Assembly: GCA_023512835.1 (NCBI GenBank)
Contig: CM042084.1
Span: forward strand, 17,246,403 to 17,310,402
Reading direction: 5' to 3'
Length of the DNA: 64,000 bases
DNA from: Taxillus chinensis
Taxonomy: Eukaryota; Streptophyta; Magnoliopsida; Santalales; Loranthaceae
How positions within the stretch are numbered: position 1 is the first letter of the stretch; every line of letters starts with the position of its first letter. The position numbers and the translations under genes are program-made. The notes beneath the pieces were generated by a model, which was not told where the DNA came from, made no database searches, and worked only from the letters and a program-made list of their open reading frames with translations. Positions 54,201-64,000 of this stretch are shown here, in pieces.

Positions 54201-54476
54201 TGTGGGCTTCCATTGAATGACGTTTGTAGTAATGCATTAACATGGGATGAAATTGAACAAGAAAATAGAGAGGAAGGAGTGGAAGTGGAATGGCTATACC
54301 TGAGCACGAGCATGGTCATTGGTTTTATTATTGGATTTTGGTTTGTGTGGGCTCCTTTGTTATTCAAAAAGTCTTGGAGACACGCATACAATAGATCACT
54401 TGATAACCTCGGGCAAAGAATCGTCAACAACTATTACTTAAAACATTTTTATTTCCGAAAAGCAATGTCACCGTAA
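51218..54476 (+). pseudogene. RLP-H, LRR receptor-like protein with one frameshift
   Basis: Nearly complete RLP of about 1086 codons. Signal peptide with a Gly/Leu-repeated n-region (GLGLGLGSCGGGS), LRRNT (DEHPHGDGVDCC), about 30 LRRs including EWVFGLLGLTSLDLSSNSL and a duplicated unit ([10 protein letters not shown] twice, 52590-52740), island domain (DHAFIATKGRTDEY), LRRCT with both cysteines (NQLCGLPLNDVC), and helix (MVIGFIIGFWFVWAPLLF). The tail ends YYLKHFYFRKAMSP, altered by small changes after the YYL motif. The only visible break is at 51964-51965, where two bases are missing relative to paralogs (aatcgggcatc versus aatcagtggcatc). The frame then leaves the LRR pattern and stops at 52001. 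The rest is open from about 51966 to 54474. It could be a recent pseudogene or a base-calling error. Confidence 0.87.
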
Positions 54477-55378
54477 TTTTGCATCCTAAGATCAAAATCA
54501 ATACTTTGTATCCGTTCAAGTTTGTATTATTTTGCAATGATAAAAGTAGTGATACGAATCATTCCCTTTTTGCCTTTCATTGATCACTCGACTTCAATGC
54601 TTAAAAGCCTTTTTTTAAGGAATTGCTCCCAGGAAACGTCCCATTTATTTACATTATATGAACACCTTTTTTTTCGTTTTGTTTATTTTTTCAAAAATAG
54701 AAGTTGAAGAATGCAAACTAATGCTTCAAGTAAAACAACATCACCTTTTTCTTTTGACGTTTTGTTGCGAGATAGAGCAGCAACATCGCCACCTTGTGGC
54801 TGGGTCCAACAAAAATATAGTAGAGTTTAAATTTGATTTAATATTTTATGTTTTTTAAAATTCGAATTTATTGACATATTCATATTTTATTTGATTAATA
54901 TCTTTTTAACATATGCATTTAACTTTTAAAATATTTGTTATCAATTTATATTCATACTTATATATATTTTAATTACTTAGATCAATTCCATAATGTTTAC
55001 ATAGCTTGTGATTTTATAAAATATACACAAAAATTTAAGCATCACTGCAAACAATATTGACTTTTGATTGAGGTTTTTCTTTATTTTAATTTAGATGAAT
55101 CAAAAATAGGATTTTGAGCGGAAATCAATTTTCGAAAAATAATTTCTTCATTTTCTGAATTTCGATAGAATTAGAAAAATAATCGGTGAAAAACTAATTC
55201 TTGTTCAATCAAAAATATTAGCATATTTTTATGAAAAATAATTTTGTATTTAAAGTACTACAGGCATTTGTTTTTTCATAGCTTTCTACAATACTTCCCT
55301 TTATCATTCAAAAACTTATTTTTTAAATATTTAAAAAAAAAAATCTTAAAATTCATAGGATAACCAAACAATGAAAAA
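54477..55378 (+). repeat. 3' module after RLP-H
   Basis: Closest to 41500-42390 (cattgatcactcgacttcaa, agcaacatcgccaccttgtg, ggattttgagcggaaatcaa). Last repeat of the array. No gene. Confidence 0.5.
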
Positions 55379-55399
55379 TAATTCATGATAAGACTTAGT

Positions 55400-55985
55400 T
55401 GTATTCGTGATACCCACACCACATTGTATTAAATGGGATTTCATTGAGGGTTTGAGAAATGATGGCCACACTAACCATCGATGAGAACAAACCGGCACTT
55501 GGGATCAGATCCAGATGACAACCAAACTGAGGTTGGCAATCCAATCAGATCAAGATGGCAACCCAACATGGTTTCTCTCAACTGTTTTTTCCAAAAATTG
55601 CAGAAAAGTTTTTCCCTCTTATGCCACTCCCGAGTTCATCCACAACGAATATATATCCGTAAATAAAAGAAAAAAAAAAAAAACATTCATGTACATGGTA
55701 AGAGACACAGTAGTATCCACCAAGGCTAATTCCTCAATACATGACTTGTTTGTAATGTAAACATGAGGATGAGGACAAAGTCACACAGAGAACAGCCGTT
55801 TGAGCTTCTACCGGACTAAATTACACTTATGCACAAAAGAACAGCAGACTATAGAGCACCCAGTATAGTTGTTTTGCTACAATCAAAAACAGAATTAGCC
55901 AGAAAAATAAAATTGGTACAAACTAATTAAGACTTATTTTGCATCCTTTTTCTTAAAGGGATTATTATCTTTATGAATTATTTAA
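55400..55985. repeat. 3' flank of the DUF2470 gene, source of two array blocks
   Basis: 55400-55746 is copied at 49185-49506, and 55868-55985 at 19140-19258. Here both pieces lie side by side immediately downstream of the last exon of the minus-strand gene, so this is the likely original location. Confidence 0.65.
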
Positions 55986-55992
55986 AATAGAA

Positions 55993-58900
55993 TCACCAAT
56001 ATATTGGGCCCTCAAGCCATTCCCGGTGGCTACTGTTGAGTTTCTTTCGGCGTGACCTTGGGAGCAAAAGCTGCTGGATCTGCTTTGCAGCAGTGCCTTC
56101 AGAATTAGCCTGCAAATACATGAAACGGGTAAAGAATGAGAAATATATAAAGCTACTCGATTTTTTTCGTTTATTTTTTTGAAATTAAAGTTATTCTAAA
56201 TTTAAAAACAAATTATATTTGATAAAAGAGAAAATATATTTAAAAAAGAATATGTTTTTTTAAAACCAAATCCCAAAAAATTTGAATATGCTGAGCCCAA
56301 ACAATAAAGTATAGGAAATAGAAGAACAAATTAAAAAATAAATTGGGTCAAAAAAATTTAAATTTGAATTGAAAAATAAAAAATAACTGAAACCTATTTT
56401 CAAAAATAATTATTTTACTCAAATTATGATTTAAATGAAGTATTATTTTATTCAAAAAATAAGTGTTCCAAACCAAATTGTATTTTAAAAAAAAAATAAA
56501 ATCATATTTTGAAACCACTCAATCAAACATACCCTATATTGTCACAACAACTTCAATTGTCCATGAACCTTCATAAACTCAAACAAGTACAAAAATTAGG
56601 TTGGTCAAAACATGATAAAACAAAAAAAATTCATCATTGTCCATCACGTCAGTCTTAGGACTATTTAATTTAAAATAACTTAGGTTGGTGATGTCTATCA
56701 AAACTGGCAGCATCACACCCGATATCATTTGATTATGAGGTGGTTTGGTGTGGCCCCAGGAATTTGGACATGAAATTAAAAGCCGCCTTGTAGTTGGAGG
56801 TGTTATTCTGCCATGTTATCCTTTGTTTTCTTCATTAAAAAAACTTGAAAAAGTCTTTGAGAAAAGTGTGCAAGTTATATTAGAGTATTTGGGATCGGAG
56901 TTAAGACGTGTGCGCCTCACATGCACAGAACTCAATGACGACCGGGCAATCCGCACCCTAGGGTGCATAGCATATCCGACGATGCTTGTGGGGTGGACAG
57001 TTTCTCGGCGGCGCACTCAAAGCAAGACCAGGGCTGCGAAAGTTTTTTTGTGAATGTCTTTCGAAATTATTTGACTGACTTGAGAGATATGGTTGGGAGC
57101 AGATACCCAGCCAGCGCAATTTTGATGGGGGTTGGAGCTTCCCTTTGGCTATGACACACTTCGTGAGATGGCCAAGCTTTCCAATGCGCGACATGGGATC
57201 CTTTCCTTCGAGGAAGGGAACAAGGCATTTGTGGTTCAAAAATGGTGCAATGATCAAGAACGACTCATCTCCTTCTCCGTTTTGGGGAACTCTAAGAACA
57301 AAGGCACCCTGTTCTTACCGATAGGCCTGGATGCCCATGGCTAGTTTGGCTTGAGTCTATTGACTGATGGAGTGGTGGGTCAGAAGCAACGAGGGCACAA
57401 CGAAGAAGATTCTCGTCATCTCAGCTCCAACCGCGACGCCAATCAATGAAGCTTTGGATTTATATCCAACATCTCATTCATTCTGCAACGATGTTGCATT
57501 TGAGGTTGTTCATTGCTTCTCAGATAACTTCTCTAGAGTCTCATCGACCTAGCACAAACATTACAATGGCACTAGTTCGGTGTCTGTCAAGCTATCCCTC
57601 GAAGTTAGTGCTCGGGGTGAAATGGAAAGTCATTTGGGATTGGGTGGATCCAGGTGGGACGGCAGGCTTCAACGACGGACACCACTGCACCTTGACCCTC
57701 TGTCATTAGGATTTTTCTCAACCTCGATAGGCCCCTCTACAAACACCCGCTTGGTCTGGCAACCTAAGGCCGTCAACTCCTCTCAACCCTTTTTGCGATG
57801 GGGTCTAACAGTGAGGGTAGCAGTTTGACTTCATCGCTTGGGTCTCCTCAAGATTGAGGAGACGGGGGGGGGGGGGGACGAGTACATCTCTTGGTTGGCA
57901 AGAGCTTTCTGGTTCTTAGTCTGGAGCGGGAAGTTGGCTCAGTTCCTGGTCTGGACCTCTCGACACTAGAGCCTTTTGTTTATGATGAAGTGGCAGAGAC
58001 CATTGCTGCTAATGTTCTTCTTTTTGATGCAGGCGGGTGGGGTTTGGGGACGTTTTTGGTTCCTGTGCCTCTGTTCTGTCTGATGGCAACGGGTATGCTC
58101 TGACCCGGGGTTGTTCAATAAGCTCTGAGTCTGTTAGCTCTGACTCTGTTAGGGATGCTTTATATGAAACAGGGGGAGGAGTTCAGGATGTTTGCTTGGA
58201 GTCTACATGCGTTCTTGTCAAGATGAGAGGTGACAGGCTCCAGGTGGGGTAGGGAAGAAGAGAGAGTTTCACTACCAATCTTGAAAAGACCTTTTGATTG
58301 GATAAGATATCCTGGAAGCGAGTTTAAAGCCTTGTGGCTTAATGAAGGGGTGAAAATTCCAAATTTTGTCACGCATGGCTAACTCGCATAGGAATACGAA
58401 TACCATTAGCGAATTGAGCATTCATGGTGGTACTTCGACATGTCAGGTGGATATCCGGGCTCATGTTGTGAGCTTTTACGAGGCTCTTTACACGTAGGAG
58501 GGGCACCCCCGTCCTCTATTAGATGGAATCCAATTTGATGCTCTTTCCAATGGGAATGCTTTGTGGCTTCTTTGGCTTTTTGAGGAGGTTGAGCGAGTGG
58601 CTCAAAGTTGTGAAGGGGATAAGGCGCTTGGGCCAAATGGGTTTCCCCTGGTTTTGTTTCAACATTGTTGGAGTGTTGTGTGGACAGATGTTATGGCGGT
58701 CTATCAAGAATTCAACGAGCAGTCCTTGTTTGAATGGAGCCTTAATGCTACTTTTTTACCGTCATTCCTAAGAAACCAGAGGCAAATGAATTGAACAATT
58801 TTCAGCCAATAAGCTTAGTGGGAAGCATGTATAAAATAATTGCAAAACTTTTGACTAATAAGCTAAATGTGGTTTTAGGGAAGATAATCTCTATGTCTCA

Positions 58901-61900
58901 AAGCACGTTTGTGTAGGGTCAACAGATATTGGATTCAGTTCTCATTGCCAATGAATGCCTTGATTGTTGGATAAAGGCTTCTTTCCCTATGTTATATAAG
59001 TTGGACCTAGAAAAAATGCTTATGACCATGTTAATTAGAATTTCCTCATTTATGAGTTGTGTTGGGATGGTGTAGGTTCTTAGCTAAGTGAAGGCAACGG
59101 ATTTTGTTTTGTATCTCCTTTGTTTGCTTCTCCATTTTAGTCAATGGTAGCCCATGTGTTCTTCCGCTCAAAGGTCCATGAAGGGGATCTTTTGTCCCTA
59201 TTGTTCGTCATTGTTATTGAAGCCTTTATCTAGTTGGTTGACAAGGTTTCCTATGTTGGGTTGCTTTTTGATTTTCCCATGGGGAGTTTGGGCAGAGTCC
59301 ATTGTTTTTTCCCACTTGCTTTTTGGAAATGATACCATTATTTTCTATGAGGCTAATCCAGCGCATCTTTTCAACTTGCGATCCATCCTTGTTTGGTTTG
59401 AAACTACTTCTGGGTTGGCCATTAATTTGGGCAAGCAAATCGGTTTTGGTTCTAGTTGGGAATGTGCATTGCATGGAGGAGCTTGCGAGATATTAAGATG
59501 CCAGCCTTTGCCTCTCATATTTGGGGCTTCCTTTGGGAGCTAAATTCAAGTCCTTTGCCTTTTAAAACCCTATTCTTGAGAAGATGGACTGACATTTGGC
59601 AGGGTGAAAACAATTTTACCTTTCTAAGGAAGGTCGGTCAACCTTGATTAAGAGTACCTTTCTTGAGAAGATGGAGCCACATTTGGCAGGGAGGAAACAA
59701 TTTTACCTAAGGAAGGTCGGCTAACTTTGATTAAGAGTGAGTACTTACTCTAACTTGTCAATTTATTTTTTAAATGTATTTCCAATTCCTGTTGTAGTTG
59801 CATCTTAAATTGAGCAAATTCAAAGAAATTTCCTTCGGAAAACTACGGAGGTGGCTAAGATTCACTTAGTTAAGTGGGATGAAGTGTGCCGCTCCCTCTC
59901 TTATGAAGGCCTTGCTATAAAGAAGATCCAACAGTTTAATGAAACACTACTTAGAAAATGGTTGTGACGGTTTAGGGTGGAGAGGGACGCCTTCTAGAGG
60001 AAGGTCGTCGTGGCAAAGAAAGTATGGAGCTTCCAACGAGAGTGAGTCTCTAAAGCCCCTAGAGGCCCTCATGGAGTGGGCTTGTGTGGAAGATATTCGG
60101 TCCCAATAGGGTTCGTTCTCCAAAGTTGTGGTTTTCAAAGTGGGGGATGGTTCTTCTATTCGGTTTTGGAATGATGTGTGGTGTGCCGAGGGTCCCTTGA
60201 AACTGGCCTACCCTGGAAGTATATCGTATTACTTGTATTCCAGATGTTCTTGTGGCTAATTGTCTTCTCATTTGGGGCACAACAATGCAATGAGAGGTAA
60301 ACTTCTCTCAACTAGCTCAGGATTAGGAGCTAGAAGCCTTTGCTTCGTTCTTTGAGTTATTGTATTTGATCAAGCCCATCAGTTCTGCAACTGATGTAAT
60401 GTGTTGGTATCCTAATCATTCTAAAGGTTTCCATATTAACTCTTTCTATTCTCTTCTTACCCCTTCAGGTCGGAGTGTTGTCCGTGGCAAAGTGTTTGAA
60501 AGGCCAAGGTTCCTCTTATGGTGGCTTTTTTTGCTTAGACTGCAGTGTTAAGGAAGATTTTAACAACAGATAATGTGTAGCGGCGTGGCATGATTGTTGT
60601 TAGTTGGTGTTACATGTGCAAGATGGTGAGAGTCCGTGGACCATCTACTCTTTCAATGTCCTTACACTCGGATGCTTTAAAATATGATCCTGGGATTGTT
60701 TGACCTTTAATAGGTGATGCCTCATAGCCTTTCCTCTTTTTCTTGTTGGTCTAAAAGAGTGGAGCAGCATTCAGTGATTTGACAGGCTAATCCTCATTGC
60801 ATTATTTGGTATCTTTGGACCGAGTGGAATGCAAGGCTCTTTGAGAATTGTGAGCACAGGCACATGGAAGAGCTCAATGTCCATTTTTTACACCTTCTAG
60901 AATGGATGTTTCCTCTAGGCCGTTATTTTTTTCTTATATCTCTAATGTCATTTATGTTTGCTCTTTCTTAGTTGAAATTTTCCCGTTTTGCTCTCTTTGA
61001 ACTCGTTGTACTTGTCTTGTATATTTATAGCGTGCTTAGTATTCTCAATAAAATTTACTTATAAAAAAATTAATATTAGCTTGTAGCATACCCTCAATTC
61101 ACGAATCCATTACAGTTGTGGATTTCATGGGTATTAATTTTTCTTTAGTGAGTTACTCTAAGTACTTACCTACAAGGGTTTACGCAAACAGATCCCTAGT
61201 TTCCTCTGTTTTATTGTTGCATGTAAACACTGAGATTATTTCAATATCAAAATAGGGTAATTTTGGGGGCATTTGGTACATGTTATTGTTTTTGATTTAT
61301 AATTTGAATTTTTATTGTAGTTAGAGTTTGTATTCAAAATAAAAAATGAAGTGTGTTTAATAAGATAGAGAATTGTTTTAAAGGGAATATACTTTTTTAA
61401 AACTGAATCCCACAATTATTTATTATATATATATATTGTAGGTTCACATAATAAAGTAAAATAAATAGAGAAAAATAAATTTAAAAAAAATTAATCTCAA
61501 TATCTCATACAAAAATTAAATTTTTATTTAAAAATAAAAAACTTAAAGATGTTTTCAAAAACACTTATTTTATTCAAATCAAGATTGGAATAAAATACCA
61601 CTTTATTAAAAAACAGGCATATTAAAAACAAATTTATCGGCTAAATTCTATTTTTGAAAACAAAATCATATTTTCAAACGTGGTAACCAAACAAGCCAAC
61701 TTCTTCTTTGCTTTTAGTTGGACCTTCTTTAGTAAATTTGTGCTTTGTTTCTAGTTGTGAAGAATGAAAACATTTCACGCTTAGATCAATTACCTTATAT
61801 TCCAAGGATGCAAAGTCTTAGGCCTTATTTCGCCATCTAGTGACATTTGGCATATTCCTAAATACCACCAATAATATATAGTTTTTTGTTTAACTATTCA

Positions 61901-63882
61901 ATTATATTTGTTTATATATATGTAGCTGAAAAACAGAGAAGTACACTTTCATTTAACTATTTAGTCATTACAAAACCTATTATAGTTAAATGAAAGTGCA
62001 ATTTACGTTGTTCAAATCATAATCGAACGGCTATAATCGCTTAGTGCGACCTTGTTTTTTTTAGTCTTTATCCTTGTTTATTTACCATCTATATATATAT
62101 GAGAATTTTACACTACGTATGAGATTACATCATCTTTCCTGTTTATTTACTTATTTGTATTTAAAATATGAAATTATTTTTACACATTGTGCTATGAATT
62201 TTTATAATTAAAAAAATCAGAAACAAGCACACCAAATAAGCCCTCAAACCCCACTACTAAAAACAATATTCTATCTAAAGCACAAAGAATCTCATTGAAA
62301 ACAGTTTTTCAAATTTTCCCATGTACTTTGCTAATGTTTGAGTAACATTACAAGAAATATGAATGAACTATGAACCTAATAAATATTTGCATTTAATATA
62401 ATGGCTTGGTTTCACCTCATTATAGAGAACCTTATGTTTGTTTGGTTGTGTTTTTGTCACTGATCGAGCACCAATGCTAACAACTAACAAGGATGATAAG
62501 ATGACAATTTCATTACGTTTATCATCTCTGATTCAGGAATAGTTATACATAATGACATTTATACTCTTATAGCAACCTAGGATTAACATCATATTATAAA
62601 CCAAATCATTAAACCATTATATAAATGAAATTTTTAAAAAATTGTAGGCCCCAAAATTTAAACAGCCATATTGGCAGGTCCATTATTCCAGAAATATTTT
62701 GCCAAAACACTACTTGCAAGCCTCCCATTGATTCATTTGGTTAAGAGTATTTCCCCATTAGGTCTTTTATAATGAAAGAATTCCCAAATTACTAATATAT
62801 TACCTAAAGAAGGATAAAATTTTAAATTTTATATAAAAAAAATCTTAAAAGAAAAACGGATTTGTAACCTAGTCAGACTGAAAAGCCAAATTCAGAACAA
62901 TCTCAGACATTTGAGGAAGGATTCACCGTCAAACCCGATATAAAAATATCATCCAATATTGCACCTAACTGGTTAATATTGCAAGCAAACATATTTATCC
63001 ACTGATATTGAACATTCCTAACCAAAATCTCTGTGCTAATTACATGACATTGGACTTATTAAGGTACGCAAATTAGACATTAACGAGTTAGAGCAACACT
63101 TCTAGCCAATATAAAACACAAGTTGTCTGGCCTTTGCAAGTGTAATATAATTTGTTTCCTACTATTAGCTCAATGAAAATATAAAAGGAATATGGTAAGC
63201 GGTCAAAGCTGTAATCAATTTTGAATTTGCTTGCCTGAACTTTGAATGGAAATCGATGAGTTTGGACTTCTGCCCCAGAGAAAACTCTGACGTCAATGCC
63301 AAGACTGTCTACCCCAATTAAATTTGCACCCTATAGGGAAAAGAGAGGATTGATAATAAAACAATCAATTAAGCTAATCTAGAAAAAACATAATCACACT
63401 GAACTTCAAACAAATCTTAGGCACAAGCCTCATCCAAAACTAATAAAAAATAGAGAAAATCAATCAGACTTGTATAGGGGAGAGTCATAAACAAGGATTA
63501 TATCTTGACATAACAAAAGAAAAGCACTAGATTAAGCACAGGGGAAGTTACATTGTCTTCCTTGAATCTTTGATAAGGACAACAACTCCGAGCAAGACTG
63601 ACAGGTGTTTGGTTTAGCTGTTGTGGTTGTGTTCACAGCCCCAACTAGGAATCCAAATACTAACACAATTCCCCAGATTTATTAAATGAAAGGTGATTAT
63701 ACGCACCAACAATAAATAGTGCATTTTCCTACCTGAGCATGAAGACCCTTTCGTTTGCAGAGTGCTTTAAGTGCAGCATTGCAATTGATCCCCTTCTCAT
63801 TAAAGTGCTCTACTATTGCAGAAGTGGAATGCACAAGAATATCAGGATCAGCTTCCTGAAAATCTTGCAAACTAACCAATGA
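55993..63882 (-). CDS. C-terminal exons of a DUF2470/HugZ-like protein (partial)
   Basis: Three coding exons on the minus strand, all in phase 0. 63882-63733 (50 codons) reads SLVSLQDFQEADPDILVHST and IVEHFNEKGINCNAALKALC, ending at GTAGG. 63330-63235 (32 codons) reads GANLIGVDSLGIDVRVFSGA and EVQTHRFPFKVQ, ending at a GC donor (CAG/GCAAGC). 56109-55993 reads ANSEGTAAKQIQQLLLPRSR and ends WLEGPIYW-stop. The pattern IxxHxNxxG, then LIGVDSLGxDVRV, then RFPF is that of the DUF2470 domain at the C-terminus of HugZ-like and pyridoxamine-phosphate-oxidase-like proteins. In plants these include chloroplast heme- or FMN-binding proteins of the HOZ, PGR7 and GluTRBP families. Which one cannot be settled from this piece. 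The N-terminal part lies beyond 64000. Exon joining is by frame, splice sites and domain continuity; the 7.1-kb last intron holds a LINE. Confidence 0.6.
56110..57039. other. Intron of the DUF2470 gene, left part
   Basis: AT-rich (56160-56530 has long A and T runs). A + frame at 56745-57053 (FGHEIKSRLVVGGVILPCYP) is open but unassigned and may belong to the LINE's 5' end. Confidence 0.4.
57100..61070 (+). mobile_element. Decayed non-LTR retrotransposon (LINE)
   Basis: Fragments of a plant L1-type LINE in order on the + strand. A 5' part (57180-57430) is repeated at 9560-9960, and 58160-58235 is repeated at 1-80. Reverse transcriptase pieces occur at 58560-59020 (LGPNGFPLVLFQHCWSVVW, then NNFQPISLVGSMYKIIAKLL) and 59280-59540 (SHLLFGNDTIIFYEANPAHL, ETTSGLAINLGK). 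An RT-to-C-terminal linker is at 59790-60260, and a zf-RVT-like region at 60370-60700 (GFHINSFYSLLTPSGRSVV, RGMIVVSWCYMCK). The 3' tail near 61040-61070 is A-rich (aataaaatttacttataaaa). Many stops and frameshifts are present. The catalytic FADD motif is FGND, so the first metal-binding Asp is lost. It sits antisense in the last intron of the DUF2470 gene. The 5' boundary is uncertain. Confidence 0.8.
59571..59732 (+). repeat. Tandem duplication of about 85 bp within the LINE
   Basis: ttcttgagaagatgg, acatttggcaggg, acaattttacct, aaggaaggtcgg and ttgattaagagt occur twice in a row, with small differences. This is the segment where LINEs encode the EKMERRLAGWK-type linker, so the duplication arose after the element had decayed or during reverse transcription. 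Confidence 0.7.
61071..63234. other. Intron of the DUF2470 gene, right part
   Basis: AT-rich, no ORF of note, no repeat shared with the RLP array. The GC splice donor of the intron is at 63233-63234 (minus strand). Confidence 0.5.
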
Positions 63883-64000
63883 CTGTAGATATTAGAGAGA
63901 AAGAGAATAATTAGTAGGTTGAATTACATAGATGGCTACAGTCTATTTTCTAAACAGTTACTGGAAGCATGGTACGATTGGTTATTGAACTTTTGAAGGG

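Noticed and set aside
56745..57053. 102-codon + frame near the LINE start as a host gene
   Set aside because: No recognisable domain; it sits in the intron of the minus-strand gene beside LINE sequence and may be part of it.

Overview
The window is nuclear DNA of a flowering plant, probably a eudicot, although the sequence alone does not fix the species. The evidence is spliced plant gene fragments with GT/GC-AG introns, plant LINE, copia, hAT-, Mutator- and Harbinger-type mobile DNA, AT-rich intergenic sequence, and a head-to-tail array of intronless genes for leucine-rich-repeat receptor-like proteins (RLPs). These are the class of cell-surface immune receptors that includes the tomato EIX2 and Cf proteins: signal peptide, LRRNT, about 30 extracellular LRRs with an island domain, one membrane helix, a short tail and no kinase.

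Layout. 0-1.7 kb: LINE scrap and two exons of a PTI1-like kinase (minus). 1.7-55.4 kb: the RLP array, all on the + strand. I call the loci A (4197-7390, two lesions), B (12271-15363, intact, 1030 aa), C (23212-26270, one frameshift), D (28231-30319, 5'-truncated), E (35197-38250, intact, 1017 aa), F (39114-41330, heavily damaged), G (43040-46280, one frameshift) and H (51218-54476, one frameshift). Two further RLP scraps lie at 19.3-20.3 and 31.7-32.4 kb. Only B and E have full open frames.

The array grew by duplication of long units, not of bare genes. Each unit holds, in order, an RLP scrap in some copies, an unidentified exon-like module (M1), a second unidentified module open on the minus strand (M2), a long upstream module (M3) ending in a 25-bp promoter repeat and a TATA box 86-96 bp before the ATG, the RLP gene, and an AT-rich 3' module. 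Comparing copies gives natural empty/filled-site pairs and exact deletion joints. Examples are a 967-bp Mutator-like insert with a 9-bp target duplication, a 780-bp Harbinger/Tourist-like insert with a TAA duplication, a 217-bp hAT-like insert with an 8-bp duplication, and microhomology deletions.

Inserted between or beside the units are fragments of other genes: an aleurain-type cysteine protease (10.1-10.8 kb), a possible DUF632 exon (18.2 kb), a copia protease split by a MITE (46.9-47.8 kb) and an aldo-keto reductase (48.3-48.8 kb, minus).

56.0-63.9 kb: the last three coding exons of a minus-strand gene with a DUF2470/HugZ-like C-terminus. Its 7.1-kb last intron has a GC donor and carries a decayed, antisense LINE (about 57.1-61.1 kb). 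Blocks from the 3' flank of this gene recur inside the RLP array (19.1 and 49.2 kb), so the array and this neighbour have exchanged sequence.

How the parts work together: B and E could act as plasma-membrane immune receptors through SOBIR1/BAK1-type co-receptors. This is family knowledge, not visible here. The near-intact and broken copies look like a reservoir for gene conversion and LRR shuffling.
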